Below, in pieces: positions 54,505 through 64,000 of a DNA stretch of 64,000 bases. Location: the NCBI RefSeq assembly GCF_001310225.1, contig NZ_CP012898.1, forward strand, positions 992,001-1,056,000, in the 5' to 3' direction. Both the position numbers and the translations under genes were made by a program. How positions within the stretch are numbered: the stretch's first letter is position 1; each line of letters starts with the position of its first letter. The notes beneath the pieces are model-generated. The model saw nothing but the letters and a program-made list of their open reading frames with translations. It had not been told where the DNA came from and did not search any database. This stretch comes from Pseudalgibacter alginicilyticus (GTDB lineage Bacteria > Bacteroidota > Bacteroidia > Flavobacteriales > Flavobacteriaceae).

Positions 54505-55692
54505 TTACGAAATAACTCCAGAACCAATAAGCTCTTCATCTAAATACCAAGCAACAAATTGCCCCTCTGTAATAGCTGATTGTACTTCTTCAAATTCTAC
54601 ATATAAGCCGGTTTCAACTTTATGTAATGTAGCGTTTTGTAATGGTTGCCGGTAACGAATTCTAACTTTAAGTGTCATGCTTTCATCAACTTGAAGGGCT
54701 AAATCTTCGCGAACCCAATGCAATTCTTCATTACTAACAAACAATGCTTTTTTAAATAATCCAGGATGATCTTTCCCCTGTCCTGTATAAATAACATTAT
54801 CATTAACATTTGTATCAATAACAAATAAAGGTTCAACATAACCTCCAACGCCTAAACCTTTACGCTGTCCTTTAGTAAAATAATGCGCTCCTTGATGCTT
54901 ACCAATAACTTTACCATCTTCTATATGGTAATTTATTTTTCGTGTTAAAAAAGATAATTTTTCTTCTACAGAATCAAAATTAGGAACTTGAAAATTATAA
55001 AAATCACTTTCTTTAGAAACTTCTACTATCACCCCTTCTTTAGGCTTTAATTGTTGTTGTAAAAAATCGGGCAATTTTACTTTACCAATAAAACAAAGTC
55101 CTTGAGAATCTTTTTTATTAGCAGTTACTAAATCTAAATCCATGGCAATTTTCCGAACTTCTGGTTTGGTTAACTCTCCAATTGGAAATAACGATTTTGA
55201 TAATTGTACTTGCGATAACTGACATAAAAAATAAGATTGATCCTTATTTTTATCCATACCTGATAATAATTGATAGATTGTCTTACCATCTTTTTCAACA
55301 ATCCCTTTTCTACAATAATGACCGGTAGCTACATAATCTGCTCCTAAATCCAGAGCAATTTTCATAAAAACATCAAATTTGATTTCTCTATTACAAAGCA
55401 CGTCAGGATTTGGAGTTCTTCCCATTTCGTATTCATGAAACATATAATCAACTATACGTTTTTTATACTGCTCACTTAAATCAACCGTTTGAAAAGGAAT
55501 TCCTAATTTATCTGCCACAAGCATGGCATCGTTACTATCATCTAACCAAGGGCACTCATCTGAAATGGTTACAGAATCATCATGCCAATTTTTCATAAAT
55601 AAGCCTATTACTTCATAGCCTTGCTCTTTTAATAAATAAGCTGCAACACTAGAATCCACACCTCCAGAAAGCCCAATAACTACTCGTTTCAT
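54505..55692 (-). CDS. mnmA: tRNA-specific 2-thiouridylase MnmA
   Basis: 395-residue enzyme that thiolates U34 of Lys, Glu and Gln tRNAs. Markers: the PP-loop [12 protein letters not shown] at the start, [14 protein letters not shown] with the first catalytic Cys (about residue 110), GLCFIGK with the second Cys (about residue 207), and ATGHYCRK. The ATG at 55692 is supported by the family start and by the -7 box at 55709-55716; an adjacent ATG at 55695 adds one Met. The longer frame to 55755 starts upstream of the promoter. First gene of the mnmA-subtilase-NMO run. Confidence 0.96.
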   Translation of the reverse strand: MKRVVIGLSGGVDSSVAAYLLKEQGYEVIGLFMKNWHDDSVTISDECPWLDDSNDAMLVADKLGIPFQTVDLSEQYKKRIVDYMFHEYEMGRTPNPDVLCNREIKFDVFMKIALDLGADYVATGHYCRKGIVEKDGKTIYQLLSGMDKNKDQSYFLCQLSQVQLSKSLFPIGELTKPEVRKIAMDLDLVTANKKDSQGLCFIGKVKLPDFLQQQLKPKEGVIVEVSKESDFYNFQVPNFDSVEEKLSFLTRKINYHIEDGKVIGKHQGAHYFTKGQRKGLGVGGYVEPLFVIDTNVNDNVIYTGQGKDHPGLFKKALFVSNEELHWVREDLALQVDESMTLKVRIRYRQPLQNATLHKVETGLYVEFEEVQSAITEGQFVAWYLDEELIGSGVIS

Positions 55693-55708
55693 CATTAAAT
55701 TTAAGCTA

Positions 55709-55716
55709 CAAAGATA
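55709..55716 (-). promoter_or_regulatory. -7 promoter box of mnmA
   Basis: Minus-strand TATCTTTG matches TAnnTTTG, 16 bp before the ATG at 55692. Confidence 0.6.
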
Positions 55717-55797
55717 CATATTATTAGCATATTTTACCATGTAAACAATCAACATATCAATCTACAAAGGTATTTTTTGTTTGGATTTATTTAAAAA

Positions 55798-55854
55798 ACA
55801 TTAAACAAAACTTGTTATTTTGTTTAATGTTTTTATATATTTGTTAAACAAAAT
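55798..55854. promoter_or_regulatory. Three-copy TTAAACAAAA operator candidate around the fasciclin promoter
   Basis: A perfect 13 bp inverted repeat ACATTAAACAAAA/TTTTGTTTAATGT (55798-55810 and 55818-55830) lies immediately upstream of the -7 box, and a third TTAAACAAAA (55844-55853) lies immediately downstream. Together they bracket the promoter. The regulator is unknown. Confidence 0.5.
55836..55843 (+). promoter_or_regulatory. -7 promoter box of the fasciclin gene
   Basis: TATATTTG matches TAnnTTTG, 26 bp before the ATG at 55870, between the second and third TTAAACAAAA copies. Confidence 0.65.
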
Positions 55855-55869
55855 AAAAAACTATTAAAA

Positions 55870-56850
55870 ATGAAAAACTTAAATTATTTAAAAAAAACAG
55901 CAATTCTTTTAATAGGATTGATACTAATAGCATCATGTGATAGTGATGACAACAACAGCCCACAAGCATTAAACATCGTTGAAACGGCACAATCAGTACC
56001 GGAGTTAAGCATATTAGTGGAAGCAGCAATAAAAGCAAATTTAGTAGATGCTTTAACCTCTTCAGGAGACAAAACAATTTTAGCTCCAACAAACGCTGCC
56101 TTTTCAGCTTTTTTAGCAAACAAAGGATTCAGTTCTTTATCTGAGGTACCAAATGATATTTTAAATCAAATTTTGTTAAATCATGTTATTGATGGTACAA
56201 ACATTACCTCTTCATCTCTCATAGGAAATACAGGATATACTAACACATTGGCTGATGGACCTAATACTTCAAAACTCAGTATATATTTTAATGGTACATC
56301 AGGGGTTGTTTTTAATGGTGAAGCCACAGTTACAACACCTGACATTCAAACTTCCAATGGTATTGTACACATTATTGACAAAGTAATTGACTTACCAAGT
56401 ATTGCTACTTTTGCAACAACAAATTCAGACTTATCAAGTTTAGTTTCAGCTCTGGCATATGCTGACACAGGAAATGACCCGTCTGTAGAATATATTAATA
56501 CCGTTTCTGATATCGAATCTGGGCCCTTTACTGTTTTTGCTCCTACAAATGATGCTTTTTCTGCATTACTAACAGAATTAAATGTAAATGCACTTACAGA
56601 CATACCTGCAGCAACCGTTGATGCTGTTTTATTACAACATATTGTAAATGCTAATGTGCAATCAAGTCAACTTACAAGCGGTTCAGTAACCACTTTGGGT
56701 GGAACAATAACGGCCAATGCTACAACATTTACATTAACCGATGCCAATGGCAGAATGAGTAACATCGTTACAACATTAGTAGACATTCAAGCAGCTAATG
56801 GTGTAGTACACGTCATTGACAAGGTTTTATTACCACAACAACCCCAATAA
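55870..56850 (+). CDS. Fasciclin (FAS1) lipoprotein with two FAS1 domains
   Basis: 326-residue envelope lipoprotein. The signal peptide ends with the lipobox IASC (Cys at about residue 23), followed by DSDDNN, whose acidic residues resemble the surface-export signal of Flavobacterium lipoproteins, so surface exposure is likely. Two FAS1 domains follow, at about residues 40-175 and 180-325. Each has the family motifs TILAPTNAAFSAFL / TVFAPTNDAFSALL, LLNHVIDG / LLQHIVNA and GIVHIIDKVI / GVVHVIDKVL. Fasciclin domains mediate adhesion. Own promoter, operator candidate and terminator. Confidence 0.93.
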   Translation: MKNLNYLKKTAILLIGLILIASCDSDDNNSPQALNIVETAQSVPELSILVEAAIKANLVDALTSSGDKTILAPTNAAFSAFLANKGFSSLSEVPNDILNQILLNHVIDGTNITSSSLIGNTGYTNTLADGPNTSKLSIYFNGTSGVVFNGEATVTTPDIQTSNGIVHIIDKVIDLPSIATFATTNSDLSSLVSALAYADTGNDPSVEYINTVSDIESGPFTVFAPTNDAFSALLTELNVNALTDIPAATVDAVLLQHIVNANVQSSQLTSGSVTTLGGTITANATTFTLTDANGRMSNIVTTLVDIQAANGVVHVIDKVLLPQQPQ

Positions 56851-56922
56851 TAATTTTATAGTTGGTTTATGAGTAAGCAATCAGGGATTTTTGGTTAGTT
56901 TAAATTGCTTACAAATAAAGGG

Positions 56923-56952
56923 AAAGGCTGTCTGAAACGACAGTCTTTTTTT
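56923..56952. terminator. Bidirectional terminator; second copy of a repeated terminator type
   Basis: Stem GGCTGTC (56926-56932) with GACAGTC (56939-56945) and a T run for the fasciclin gene; the minus strand also ends in a T-rich stretch for the MORN-like gene. On the minus strand it matches the terminator at 2787-2812 in 23 of 26 positions. Confidence 0.75.
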
Positions 56953-56956
56953 ATAT

Positions 56957-57652
56957 CTATTTTTTTAATTTACTTTTTGGCGTAAAATCGACTTCTTCAG
57001 TAAGGCTACCATTTTCATAATACTGCCATATACCATTTTTTTTTCCTTGCTTGTAAGTTCCTTCAACTATTAGTTCTCCTTTTGCATTGTATACTTTGGA
57101 CAAACCATGCAATACATCATTTTCATAAACAAACTCTTTAATAACCACATTCGTATCTGAATACCATTGAGATATACCATTTAGTTTTCCATTTACATAA
57201 TGCTGTTTTTCTGCTACTTTTCCATTTGGATAGTACACAAAACGTTCACCATCTAATTTTCCAGAATCATTATAATATTCTAATGTAAGTAGTTTATTGG
57301 ATGTTTTCTGGTAATATTTCCAAGTACCAACATACATTTTTCCGTTCATAACCCCTTCCGTTATCAATTTTCCTGAAGAAGAATAAAATTTAACTTCAGC
57401 TATATTATTATCTTTATTAAATAACTTAGTAGCTGATAAAACTGCTTTTTTATTAATATTTTTATAAAACTTAAAAAGACCTATTTCTTTTCCATGCAGA
57501 AACGCTCCTTCATATCTTAAAACATCAGTCCCTTCAAAATTCTTTTTCCAAATACCATGACGTTGCCCATTAGCATCAAACTGGTTTATATTTTGAGCAA
57601 AAACCATACTAGTAAATAGAAAAAATGACAAAAGAAGAACTGTTATTTTCAT
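56957..57652 (-). CDS. Secreted MORN-repeat-like (YwqK-type) protein
   Basis: 231-residue protein of the family labelled toxin-antitoxin YwqK antitoxin. Signal peptide is 1-19 (ending MVFAQ). Six or so repeats of about 24 residues follow, each with a G-x-x-x-G-x-W-x-x-Y type core, such as GQRHGIWK, GTWKYYQ, GKLDGERFVYYPNG, GKLNGISQWY and GKKNGIWQYYENG, typical of MORN-like beta hairpins. The signal peptide argues against an antitoxin role; envelope localisation is likely. It follows yidC by 122 bp on the same strand, after the terminator at 57722-57756. Confidence 0.85.
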   Translation of the reverse strand: MKITVLLLSFFLFTSMVFAQNINQFDANGQRHGIWKKNFEGTDVLRYEGAFLHGKEIGLFKFYKNINKKAVLSATKLFNKDNNIAEVKFYSSSGKLITEGVMNGKMYVGTWKYYQKTSNKLLTLEYYNDSGKLDGERFVYYPNGKVAEKQHYVNGKLNGISQWYSDTNVVIKEFVYENDVLHGLSKVYNAKGELIVEGTYKQGKKNGIWQYYENGSLTEEVDFTPKSKLKK

Positions 57653-57721
57653 ATTAAAAACACTTTTTTGATAGTATCAATTTATATATCATAAACGGTA
57701 ATATACTTGATTTCTTATAAC

Positions 57722-57756
57722 AAAAAAGCTGTTAAAATTTATTCAACAGCTTTTTT
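57722..57756. terminator. Terminator after yidC
   Basis: Stem AAAAAAGCTGTT (57722-57733) with AACAGCTTTTTT (57745-57756), 12 bp. A-run and T-run flanks make it bidirectional; it is 19 bp downstream of the yidC stop on the minus strand. Confidence 0.85.
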
Positions 57757-57774
57757 GATTATTATTTAAAGCAA

Positions 57775-59682
57775 TTATTTTTTCTTTTTTTGTTGCATTT
57801 GTTTTTGTTTTTCGGCTTGCTCCATCATTTCTGCCATTTTCTTTTGAAAACGACTTTGTTTTTTGGGAGCTTTTTTCTTAACCTGAATCTGAGCATGGAT
57901 TTTATCTTCATCAAGAATAAAATGCTTAATAACCAATATAATACCAATACTAATTAAGTTAGAAATAAAGTAATACAAACTCAACCCAGAGGCATAATTA
58001 TTAAAGAAAAACAACATCATAATAGGCGAAAAGTACATCATATACTTCATCATTTTTGCCATATCAGGCATTCCTTCTTGTTGTGGCTGTGTAGCCATAT
58101 TTTGCCCTGTAGTTAATTGCATATAAAAGAAAATAGCTATAGAAGCAAGTATAGGAAACAAACTAACATGATCACCATAAAATGGAATATGAAATGGAAG
58201 TTCTGCAATAGTATCATAAGAAGACAAATCATCTACCCAAAGGAAACTTTTTTGGCGCAAATCAAAAGCCGATGGAAAAAACTGAAACAAGGCATAAAAT
58301 ACTGGCAACTGAACCAATGCTGGTAAACATCCAGCCAAAGGACTTGCCCCTGCTTTAGTTTGCAAAGCCATAGTTTCTTGTTGCGCTTTCATTTTGTTGT
58401 CTTTATACTTCTCGCGGATTGCATCCAATTCTGGTTTAAGAATCTTTAATTTAGCTTGCGATAAAAACTGCTTGTATTGTACGAAAGACATTAGTAGTTT
58501 TATTAAAATAGTCATTACAATAATGGCTATTCCATAAGACATATAACTCCCTAAAAAGGCAAATAACGGAATAAATAAATACTTATTTATCCATCCAAAA
58601 ATACCCCAGCCAAGTGGTAATATTTCATCTAAATTTCTATCGTATTTATTTAATATTTTAAAATCGCTCGGCCCATAGTACCAATCCAAGGATTTATTTA
58701 TTTCACCTCCTGTAAGTTCCATTGGTAATTTAACAGCAAACATTTTAGTATAAACCGTATCTAATTCTTCATCTTGAACTAAGTTTTCAGATTCCAATAC
58801 TGCTGTTTTAAAAGGCGTATCAGCTAATAAAATAGATGTAAAAAAGTGTTGTTTATACGCTACATAGGTTAAGTCTTCTGCTGTATCATCCGTATTTTCT
58901 TGTTGGCCTAAATAATCATCCTTACCTCCCTCGTATTCAAAAACTACTTCGGTATACCTATTTTCATAAGAAATACTTTTAGCATGTCTGTAAGTTTTTA
59001 GTTTCCAGTCTAAATTTACATCTTGCGAAGCATTAATTACGTCACTCAAACCTTGGGAACGGATATTAAAATCCATCATATATTCGCCTTCTTTCAACTC
59101 ATAACGATACTCTAAAAATTTACTTTCTGAAACTTTAAGCTTCATAGTAACTACCGTAACATCACCATTTTTAGTAACCGAAGGTTGAAAAAACAAATCT
59201 TGTGTATTTAAAATACGACTATCAGTGGTTCCAAAATTAATATTGAAAGCCGCATTTCCATCTTTAACAATATAAATTGGTTTATCTTTAAAATCGACAA
59301 ACTTCTTTAATCTTATTTCTGACAAATACCCCCCTTTACTACTGAATTTTAAAGCAAATAAATCGGTTTCAACCAAGGTTTCTGCATTATTATCAGAAGA
59401 TGCTAAAGTTGAAGAATAAGCAAAAGCACCTAATTTGTTCTGTAATTGAATTAATTGTAGTGAATCTGAAAGATTACTAACAGAATAGTCTTCTGCCGTT
59501 GTTACAAGCGTTTCTTGCTGAGTTTTATTTTGTTCCTCTTTAGCTATTTGCTCTTGTTTTGCTTTTTCCTGTGCTTCTAACTCTTCTGGAGTTGGCTGGT
59601 TTTGCCAAAGCATGTACATTAAAATTCCGAAAATAAGCACAAAGCCCAATATCGAATTTAAATCTAATTTTTTTTCTTCCAT
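57775..59682 (-). CDS. yidC: Membrane protein insertase YidC
   Basis: 635-residue inner-membrane insertase that helps SecYEG fold membrane proteins. One N-terminal helix (about 10-22), a large periplasmic beta domain (to about residue 350), and the conserved C-terminal five-helix 60KD_IMP core (about 360-600). The core includes YGIAIIVMTILIKLLMSF, LPALVQLPVFYALFQFF and the basic hydrophilic tail KKKAPKKQSRFQKKM. Full length for a Bacteroidota YidC. Downstream of pyrG by 91 bp on the same strand, a pairing commonly kept in this phylum (from recollection). Confidence 0.97.
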   Translation of the reverse strand: MEEKKLDLNSILGFVLIFGILMYMLWQNQPTPEELEAQEKAKQEQIAKEEQNKTQQETLVTTAEDYSVSNLSDSLQLIQLQNKLGAFAYSSTLASSDNNAETLVETDLFALKFSSKGGYLSEIRLKKFVDFKDKPIYIVKDGNAAFNINFGTTDSRILNTQDLFFQPSVTKNGDVTVVTMKLKVSESKFLEYRYELKEGEYMMDFNIRSQGLSDVINASQDVNLDWKLKTYRHAKSISYENRYTEVVFEYEGGKDDYLGQQENTDDTAEDLTYVAYKQHFFTSILLADTPFKTAVLESENLVQDEELDTVYTKMFAVKLPMELTGGEINKSLDWYYGPSDFKILNKYDRNLDEILPLGWGIFGWINKYLFIPLFAFLGSYMSYGIAIIVMTILIKLLMSFVQYKQFLSQAKLKILKPELDAIREKYKDNKMKAQQETMALQTKAGASPLAGCLPALVQLPVFYALFQFFPSAFDLRQKSFLWVDDLSSYDTIAELPFHIPFYGDHVSLFPILASIAIFFYMQLTTGQNMATQPQQEGMPDMAKMMKYMMYFSPIMMLFFFNNYASGLSLYYFISNLISIGIILVIKHFILDEDKIHAQIQVKKKAPKKQSRFQKKMAEMMEQAEKQKQMQQKKKK

Positions 59683-59773
59683 TTTTCTAATTTAGACTTG
59701 ATTATTATTTAATATGAACAGCCAAGCCTTTTTAAGTGTATAAAGTTTCTCTTAGTCAAAAATGTATCCAAAA

Positions 59774-61456
<1,683 letters not shown>

Positions 61457-61675
61457 TTATTAGCGAATTGTTTTTAGATATTTAAAAGCGAGATTTTAAC
61501 CTATTTTTTAGTAAGAAAAATAATCTATTCTATGAATAAAAAATTTGACTGTATGAATAAAAATATTGAACCCAGTTTATTAACATATAAAGTTCCATTG
61601 AAAGGAAACCTTATTATTCCTTTCACTCTAATTTGAAAAAAATTATAAATGGTAAGAATATACGGAACAATATAA

Positions 61676-61855
61676 TCATTGAAATCTTTAAAATCAGAAT
61701 TTGAGGACAAAGGAATTTCTCGATTTAGTTCTGTAAAAACGAGAAATGATTTCTTATCAAATTACAATTCAGAAAAACTTACAATTATCAAAGACACTTC
61801 ATACGAGTTAAAAAAAATATTTGGAGCCTGTTTTAACAGAAAATCAAATCAATAA
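61676..61855 (+). pseudogene. Possible gene remnant
   Basis: About 58 sense codons in one plus-strand frame end at TAA 61853-61855, reading like the end of a soluble charged protein (KSEFEDKGISRFSSVK, NSEKLTIIKDTSYELKKIF), but no ATG, GTG or promoter begins it and upstream codons stop at once (ATATAA). It may be the tail of a lost gene. The family is unknown and the call is tentative. Confidence 0.3.
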
Positions 61856-61921
61856 AATAATAAACAAATTAATTTAATAAAACTATAACGAACAACACCA
61901 ATTTCCTAAAAGTTTAAAAAT

Positions 61922-62149
61922 CTATCGAGGATACCGCTGTTTAATATTCCTAATCAAATCTTCCAAACCATTCAATTTAAGTTCATAAACTTGTTCTAAC
62001 ATATCACCCAATTTTCCTTTAGGAAAACCTTTATTATGGTACCAAACAATGTAATATTCCGGTAAATCAATTAAATAGCGGTCTTTATATTTTCCAAAAG
62101 GCATTTTGGTATGTGCCAGTTTAATCAAAAAATCTTTATCTGGAATCAC
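61922..62149 (-). CDS. DUF3820 protein, GTG start
   Basis: 75-residue soluble protein of the DUF3820 family, function unknown. Core features: KMPFGKYKDRYLIDLPEYYI (residues 15-34) and WYHNKGFPKGKLGDMLEQVYEL. The start is the GTG at 62149, with an in-frame TAG immediately upstream; the alternative ATG 15 codons later would cut into the domain. Same strand as, and 26 bp downstream of, the LysM gene, so likely co-transcribed. Confidence 0.82.
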   Translation of the reverse strand: MIPDKDFLIKLAHTKMPFGKYKDRYLIDLPEYYIVWYHNKGFPKGKLGDMLEQVYELKLNGLEDLIRNIKQRYPR

Positions 62150-62175
62150 CTATAGATGGATTTGTATTATATTGT

Positions 62176-64000
62176 TTACTGTTCTATTTCTACAATACTC
62201 AAATCTTCATACTTTACTAAATAAACAGCTTCATTATAGTAACCTCCAAAAGCTTTCTTTTTATAAGCAAATTTATTTTCTACGTATTGTGTTAAAGCAG
62301 CTTCATTTACAGACATATAAATATCATCTGAAGTTACTAAACGCAATACCACATCCATAGTTAAATCAAACCCTTTTGTAGCTCGACTGTTGGGAGTTGT
62401 TTTATAAATGCCTACATATTTTTTAATAAATGAATTGGCTGCATCAGAATTATAAGGTTTTGATGCCGCTGCATAGGTAAACTTAAGACTAGATAAGTGC
62501 TCATTTGAAATTTGATCTCCTTCAAATGCACTATTAAAATTGGTAGTTACTAACACTATTTCAATTTTAGCTTTTCCGGTTTCTTTATTTTCTTTTTGAA
62601 TTAATGACTTTAATATACTGGATACATTTGAAGCCAACCCTTCACTATTCGTTTCTAAAAACACTACGTTTTTCCCTGGTTTTAACGTTCCTTTTATATC
62701 ATCAATAAGTATATAATTTTGTTCTTTACCTTCTTTATCTTTTCTTGAACGCACTTGTTTTGCTTGATAAAAATCTTTTAACAAACTATTGGCAACGTCT
62801 GTATTTTTAGAATCTGACACTATAACAATATTATTAACCAAACTGTCTGCTTTTATATAATTTACAATCTTATCTCTAAATAACTTTTCAGATGGTTTAG
62901 ATTGAAAAACGTTATCATATAAATTTAAATTTTCACCAATTGGAGAAATAACTGGTGTATGCAGACCTCTTAATTCTGAAGCAACTTTTTCGAATGTGTT
63001 AGGTGTTAATGGCCCAATAACAGCATCTACATTCTCAAAATTATTTTCTTTCATAATTTTAATAACTTCACCAACTTCATATTTTGTGTCATACACATCT
63101 ACTTTTAATGAAACACCTAATTGTTTTAGAGAATCAATGGCCACCAAAACCCCTGAATGAAAATCTAATGAAGCATTTAAATATGGGTCTTTATTAATAT
63201 GATTTTTTATACCTGAAACAGAATCATAACGCACACGATGTAACCTAAAAGGTAACATAACAGCAATATGTTTAGTTTCAAAATTTTTAATATTATTAGT
63301 TAAATCTATCTTTTTTGAAGCCTCTTCTATACCCGAAGCCACTTGAGAAAACGGAATCTTTAAAATCATACCTACTTTTAAACCTGTTTCCTTTAGTCCA
63401 GGGTTTAATGATTCTAATACTTCTTGTTCCACACCTATTTTAAGCTTTAATCTGTAAAAACCCTCTTTTGGCAATACTTTATAATAGCTATAATTTTCAT
63501 CAACAACCTTTTCTTCTTCGTCCTCAATATTGGGTACATTCAAAACTTGTCCTTCTTGCAAAACAGCTCCCATTTCTGGATTTAAATCCTCTAATTCTTT
63601 AACCGTAATTCCAAATTTATAAGCCACCCGCCATTTACCCTCTTTAGGTAGAACTGTATATGTTTTTGTTTGTTTTACTTCCTTAACAACTTCTGTAACC
63701 TTAAATATGGGAATTTGAAGTTTATCGCCTTTTCTTAATGGATTAGCATATAAAAAAGTGTTATGTTTTTTTATTTCATCTTCAGTTACATTATATGTTT
63801 TAGCTAAACTATATAAAGTTTCTTTTCTACTTGTTTTATGAGTTTTATAACCTTGTAGCTCTTTTACTATAGTAATTTCAGGTTTAACCGCTTTAGTCAA
63901 CGGAATAATTAAAACCGTATTAGGTTTTAACTCTTTTCTGGCATCAGGATTTAAATCATAAATATCTGAAGGTGTAATGTAATAACGTTTTGCTATTGCA
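62176..64000 (-). CDS. LysM-repeat and periplasmic-binding-domain envelope protein, 5' end beyond window
   Basis: At least 608 residues, open at the window end. Apparent starts inside the window (a TTG at 63900) are false: the frame runs on to the edge with an intact LysM unit (KRYYITPSDIYDLNPDARK, continuing to VLIIP). Four LysM-like units of about 45 residues are visible in all, for peptidoglycan binding. A type-1 periplasmic-binding-protein-like domain follows, with VDAVIGPLTPNTFEKVAS and HTPVISPIGENL (residues about 280-560 of the visible part), resembling the amino acid ABC-transporter binding fold but without a transport partner. Likely a periplasmic or outer-membrane cell-wall-sensing protein; its lipoprotein or signal region is outside the window. 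Confidence 0.88.
   Translation of the reverse strand, partial: AIAKRYYITPSDIYDLNPDARKELKPNTVLIIPLTKAVKPEITIVKELQGYKTHKTSRKETLYSLAKTYNVTEDEIKKHNTFLYANPLRKGDKLQIPIFKVTEVVKEVKQTKTYTVLPKEGKWRVAYKFGITVKELEDLNPEMGAVLQEGQVLNVPNIEDEEEKVVDENYSYYKVLPKEGFYRLKLKIGVEQEVLESLNPGLKETGLKVGMILKIPFSQVASGIEEASKKIDLTNNIKNFETKHIAVMLPFRLHRVRYDSVSGIKNHINKDPYLNASLDFHSGVLVAIDSLKQLGVSLKVDVYDTKYEVGEVIKIMKENNFENVDAVIGPLTPNTFEKVASELRGLHTPVISPIGENLNLYDNVFQSKPSEKLFRDKIVNYIKADSLVNNIVIVSDSKNTDVANSLLKDFYQAKQVRSRKDKEGKEQNYILIDDIKGTLKPGKNVVFLETNSEGLASNVSSILKSLIQKENKETGKAKIEIVLVTTNFNSAFEGDQISNEHLSSLKFTYAAASKPYNSDAANSFIKKYVGIYKTTPNSRATKGFDLTMDVVLRLVTSDDIYMSVNEAALTQYVENKFAYKKKAFGGYYNEAVYLVKYEDLSIVEIEQ

Noticed and set aside
56957-57652. 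Toxin-antitoxin system (YwqK antitoxin label)
   Set aside because: The protein has a signal peptide and MORN-like hairpins, and no toxin partner is adjacent.
61525-61710. 61-codon minus-strand ORF in the pyrG upstream gap
   Set aside because: No promoter, no domain, and partly antisense to the better gene-remnant candidate.
63898-63900. TTG start for the LysM gene at 63900
   Set aside because: The frame continues upstream with a complete LysM-like unit, so the true start lies beyond base 64000.

Overview
This AT-rich 64 kb window looks like chromosome of a marine-type Flavobacteriaceae bacterium (Bacteroidota). The signs are Por/type IX secretion C-terminal domains (three of the gliding-motility/CHU_C type and two of the type A Por type), the Bacteroidota promoter box TAnnTTTG in front of many genes, little visible Shine-Dalgarno, and family-typical genes such as DUF5606, DUF2911, a choice-of-anchor L protein and an IgGFc-binding-domain protein. 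I see no rRNA or tRNA genes, no CRISPR array, no insertion sequence and no prophage.

Layout. 1-3.2 kb (mostly minus): the start of a D-2-hydroxyacid dehydrogenase cut by the window edge, a TlpA-like thioredoxin, DUF5606, peptide deformylase, the RuvX/YqgF nuclease and a small secreted protein. 3.4-9.3 kb: dapD followed by a lipooligosaccharide/glycan block (GT9, GT2, two GT4 enzymes and a Kdo/WaaP-type kinase). 9.4-14.1 kb: tsaC/sua5, CCA-adding enzyme, heme A synthase, a pRiA4b ORF-3-like acidic protein, and an unrecognised protein that I read as a divergent kinase fold. 14.3-27.4 kb: three consecutive giant secreted proteins with different heads but the same body repeats and the same type IX tail. 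27.5-35 kb: uvrB, DUF1569, a TerB-like helical protein, a half-length YehS, sucC, lysA, and a type IX secreted protein. 35-44 kb: sterol-desaturase-like hydroxylase, a secreted DinB-like protein with an M28 peptidase, PPK2, a wrecked small secreted gene, then an ABC-2 exporter/MscS/sigma-54-type response regulator operon. 44-52 kb: grpE-dnaJ, YceI, EF-hand, dienelactone hydrolase, DUF2911, PAP2 and MATE genes, and a candidate orphan small RNA. 52-64 kb: mnmA with a subtilase and a nitronate monooxygenase, a two-domain fasciclin lipoprotein, a MORN-like protein, yidC, pyrG, DUF3820, and a LysM plus periplasmic-binding protein running off the window end.

How the genes work together. Envelope biology dominates: LOS core assembly, surface adhesins and their type IX export signals, YidC insertion, envelope lipoproteins, a peptidoglycan-binding LysM protein and an osmotic channel. 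Housekeeping genes are interspersed: lysine/DAP (dapD, lysA), translation and RNA modification (def, cca, tsaC, mnmA), repair (uvrB, ruvX), respiration and TCA (ctaA, sucC), and protein folding (grpE, dnaJ).

I did not find a clear new multi-gene defence or mobile system. The most interesting items are the kinase-like protein at 13.0-14.1 kb, the candidate small RNA at about 51.68-51.79 kb, a GTCGTT-type direct repeat with identical 29 bp spacing at two distant loci, a three-copy TTAAACAAAA operator candidate around the fasciclin promoter, -7 boxes that would give leaderless mRNAs for uvrB and the MATE gene, a DnaJ that has lost exactly one zinc site, and an NtrC-like regulator lacking its DNA-binding domain.
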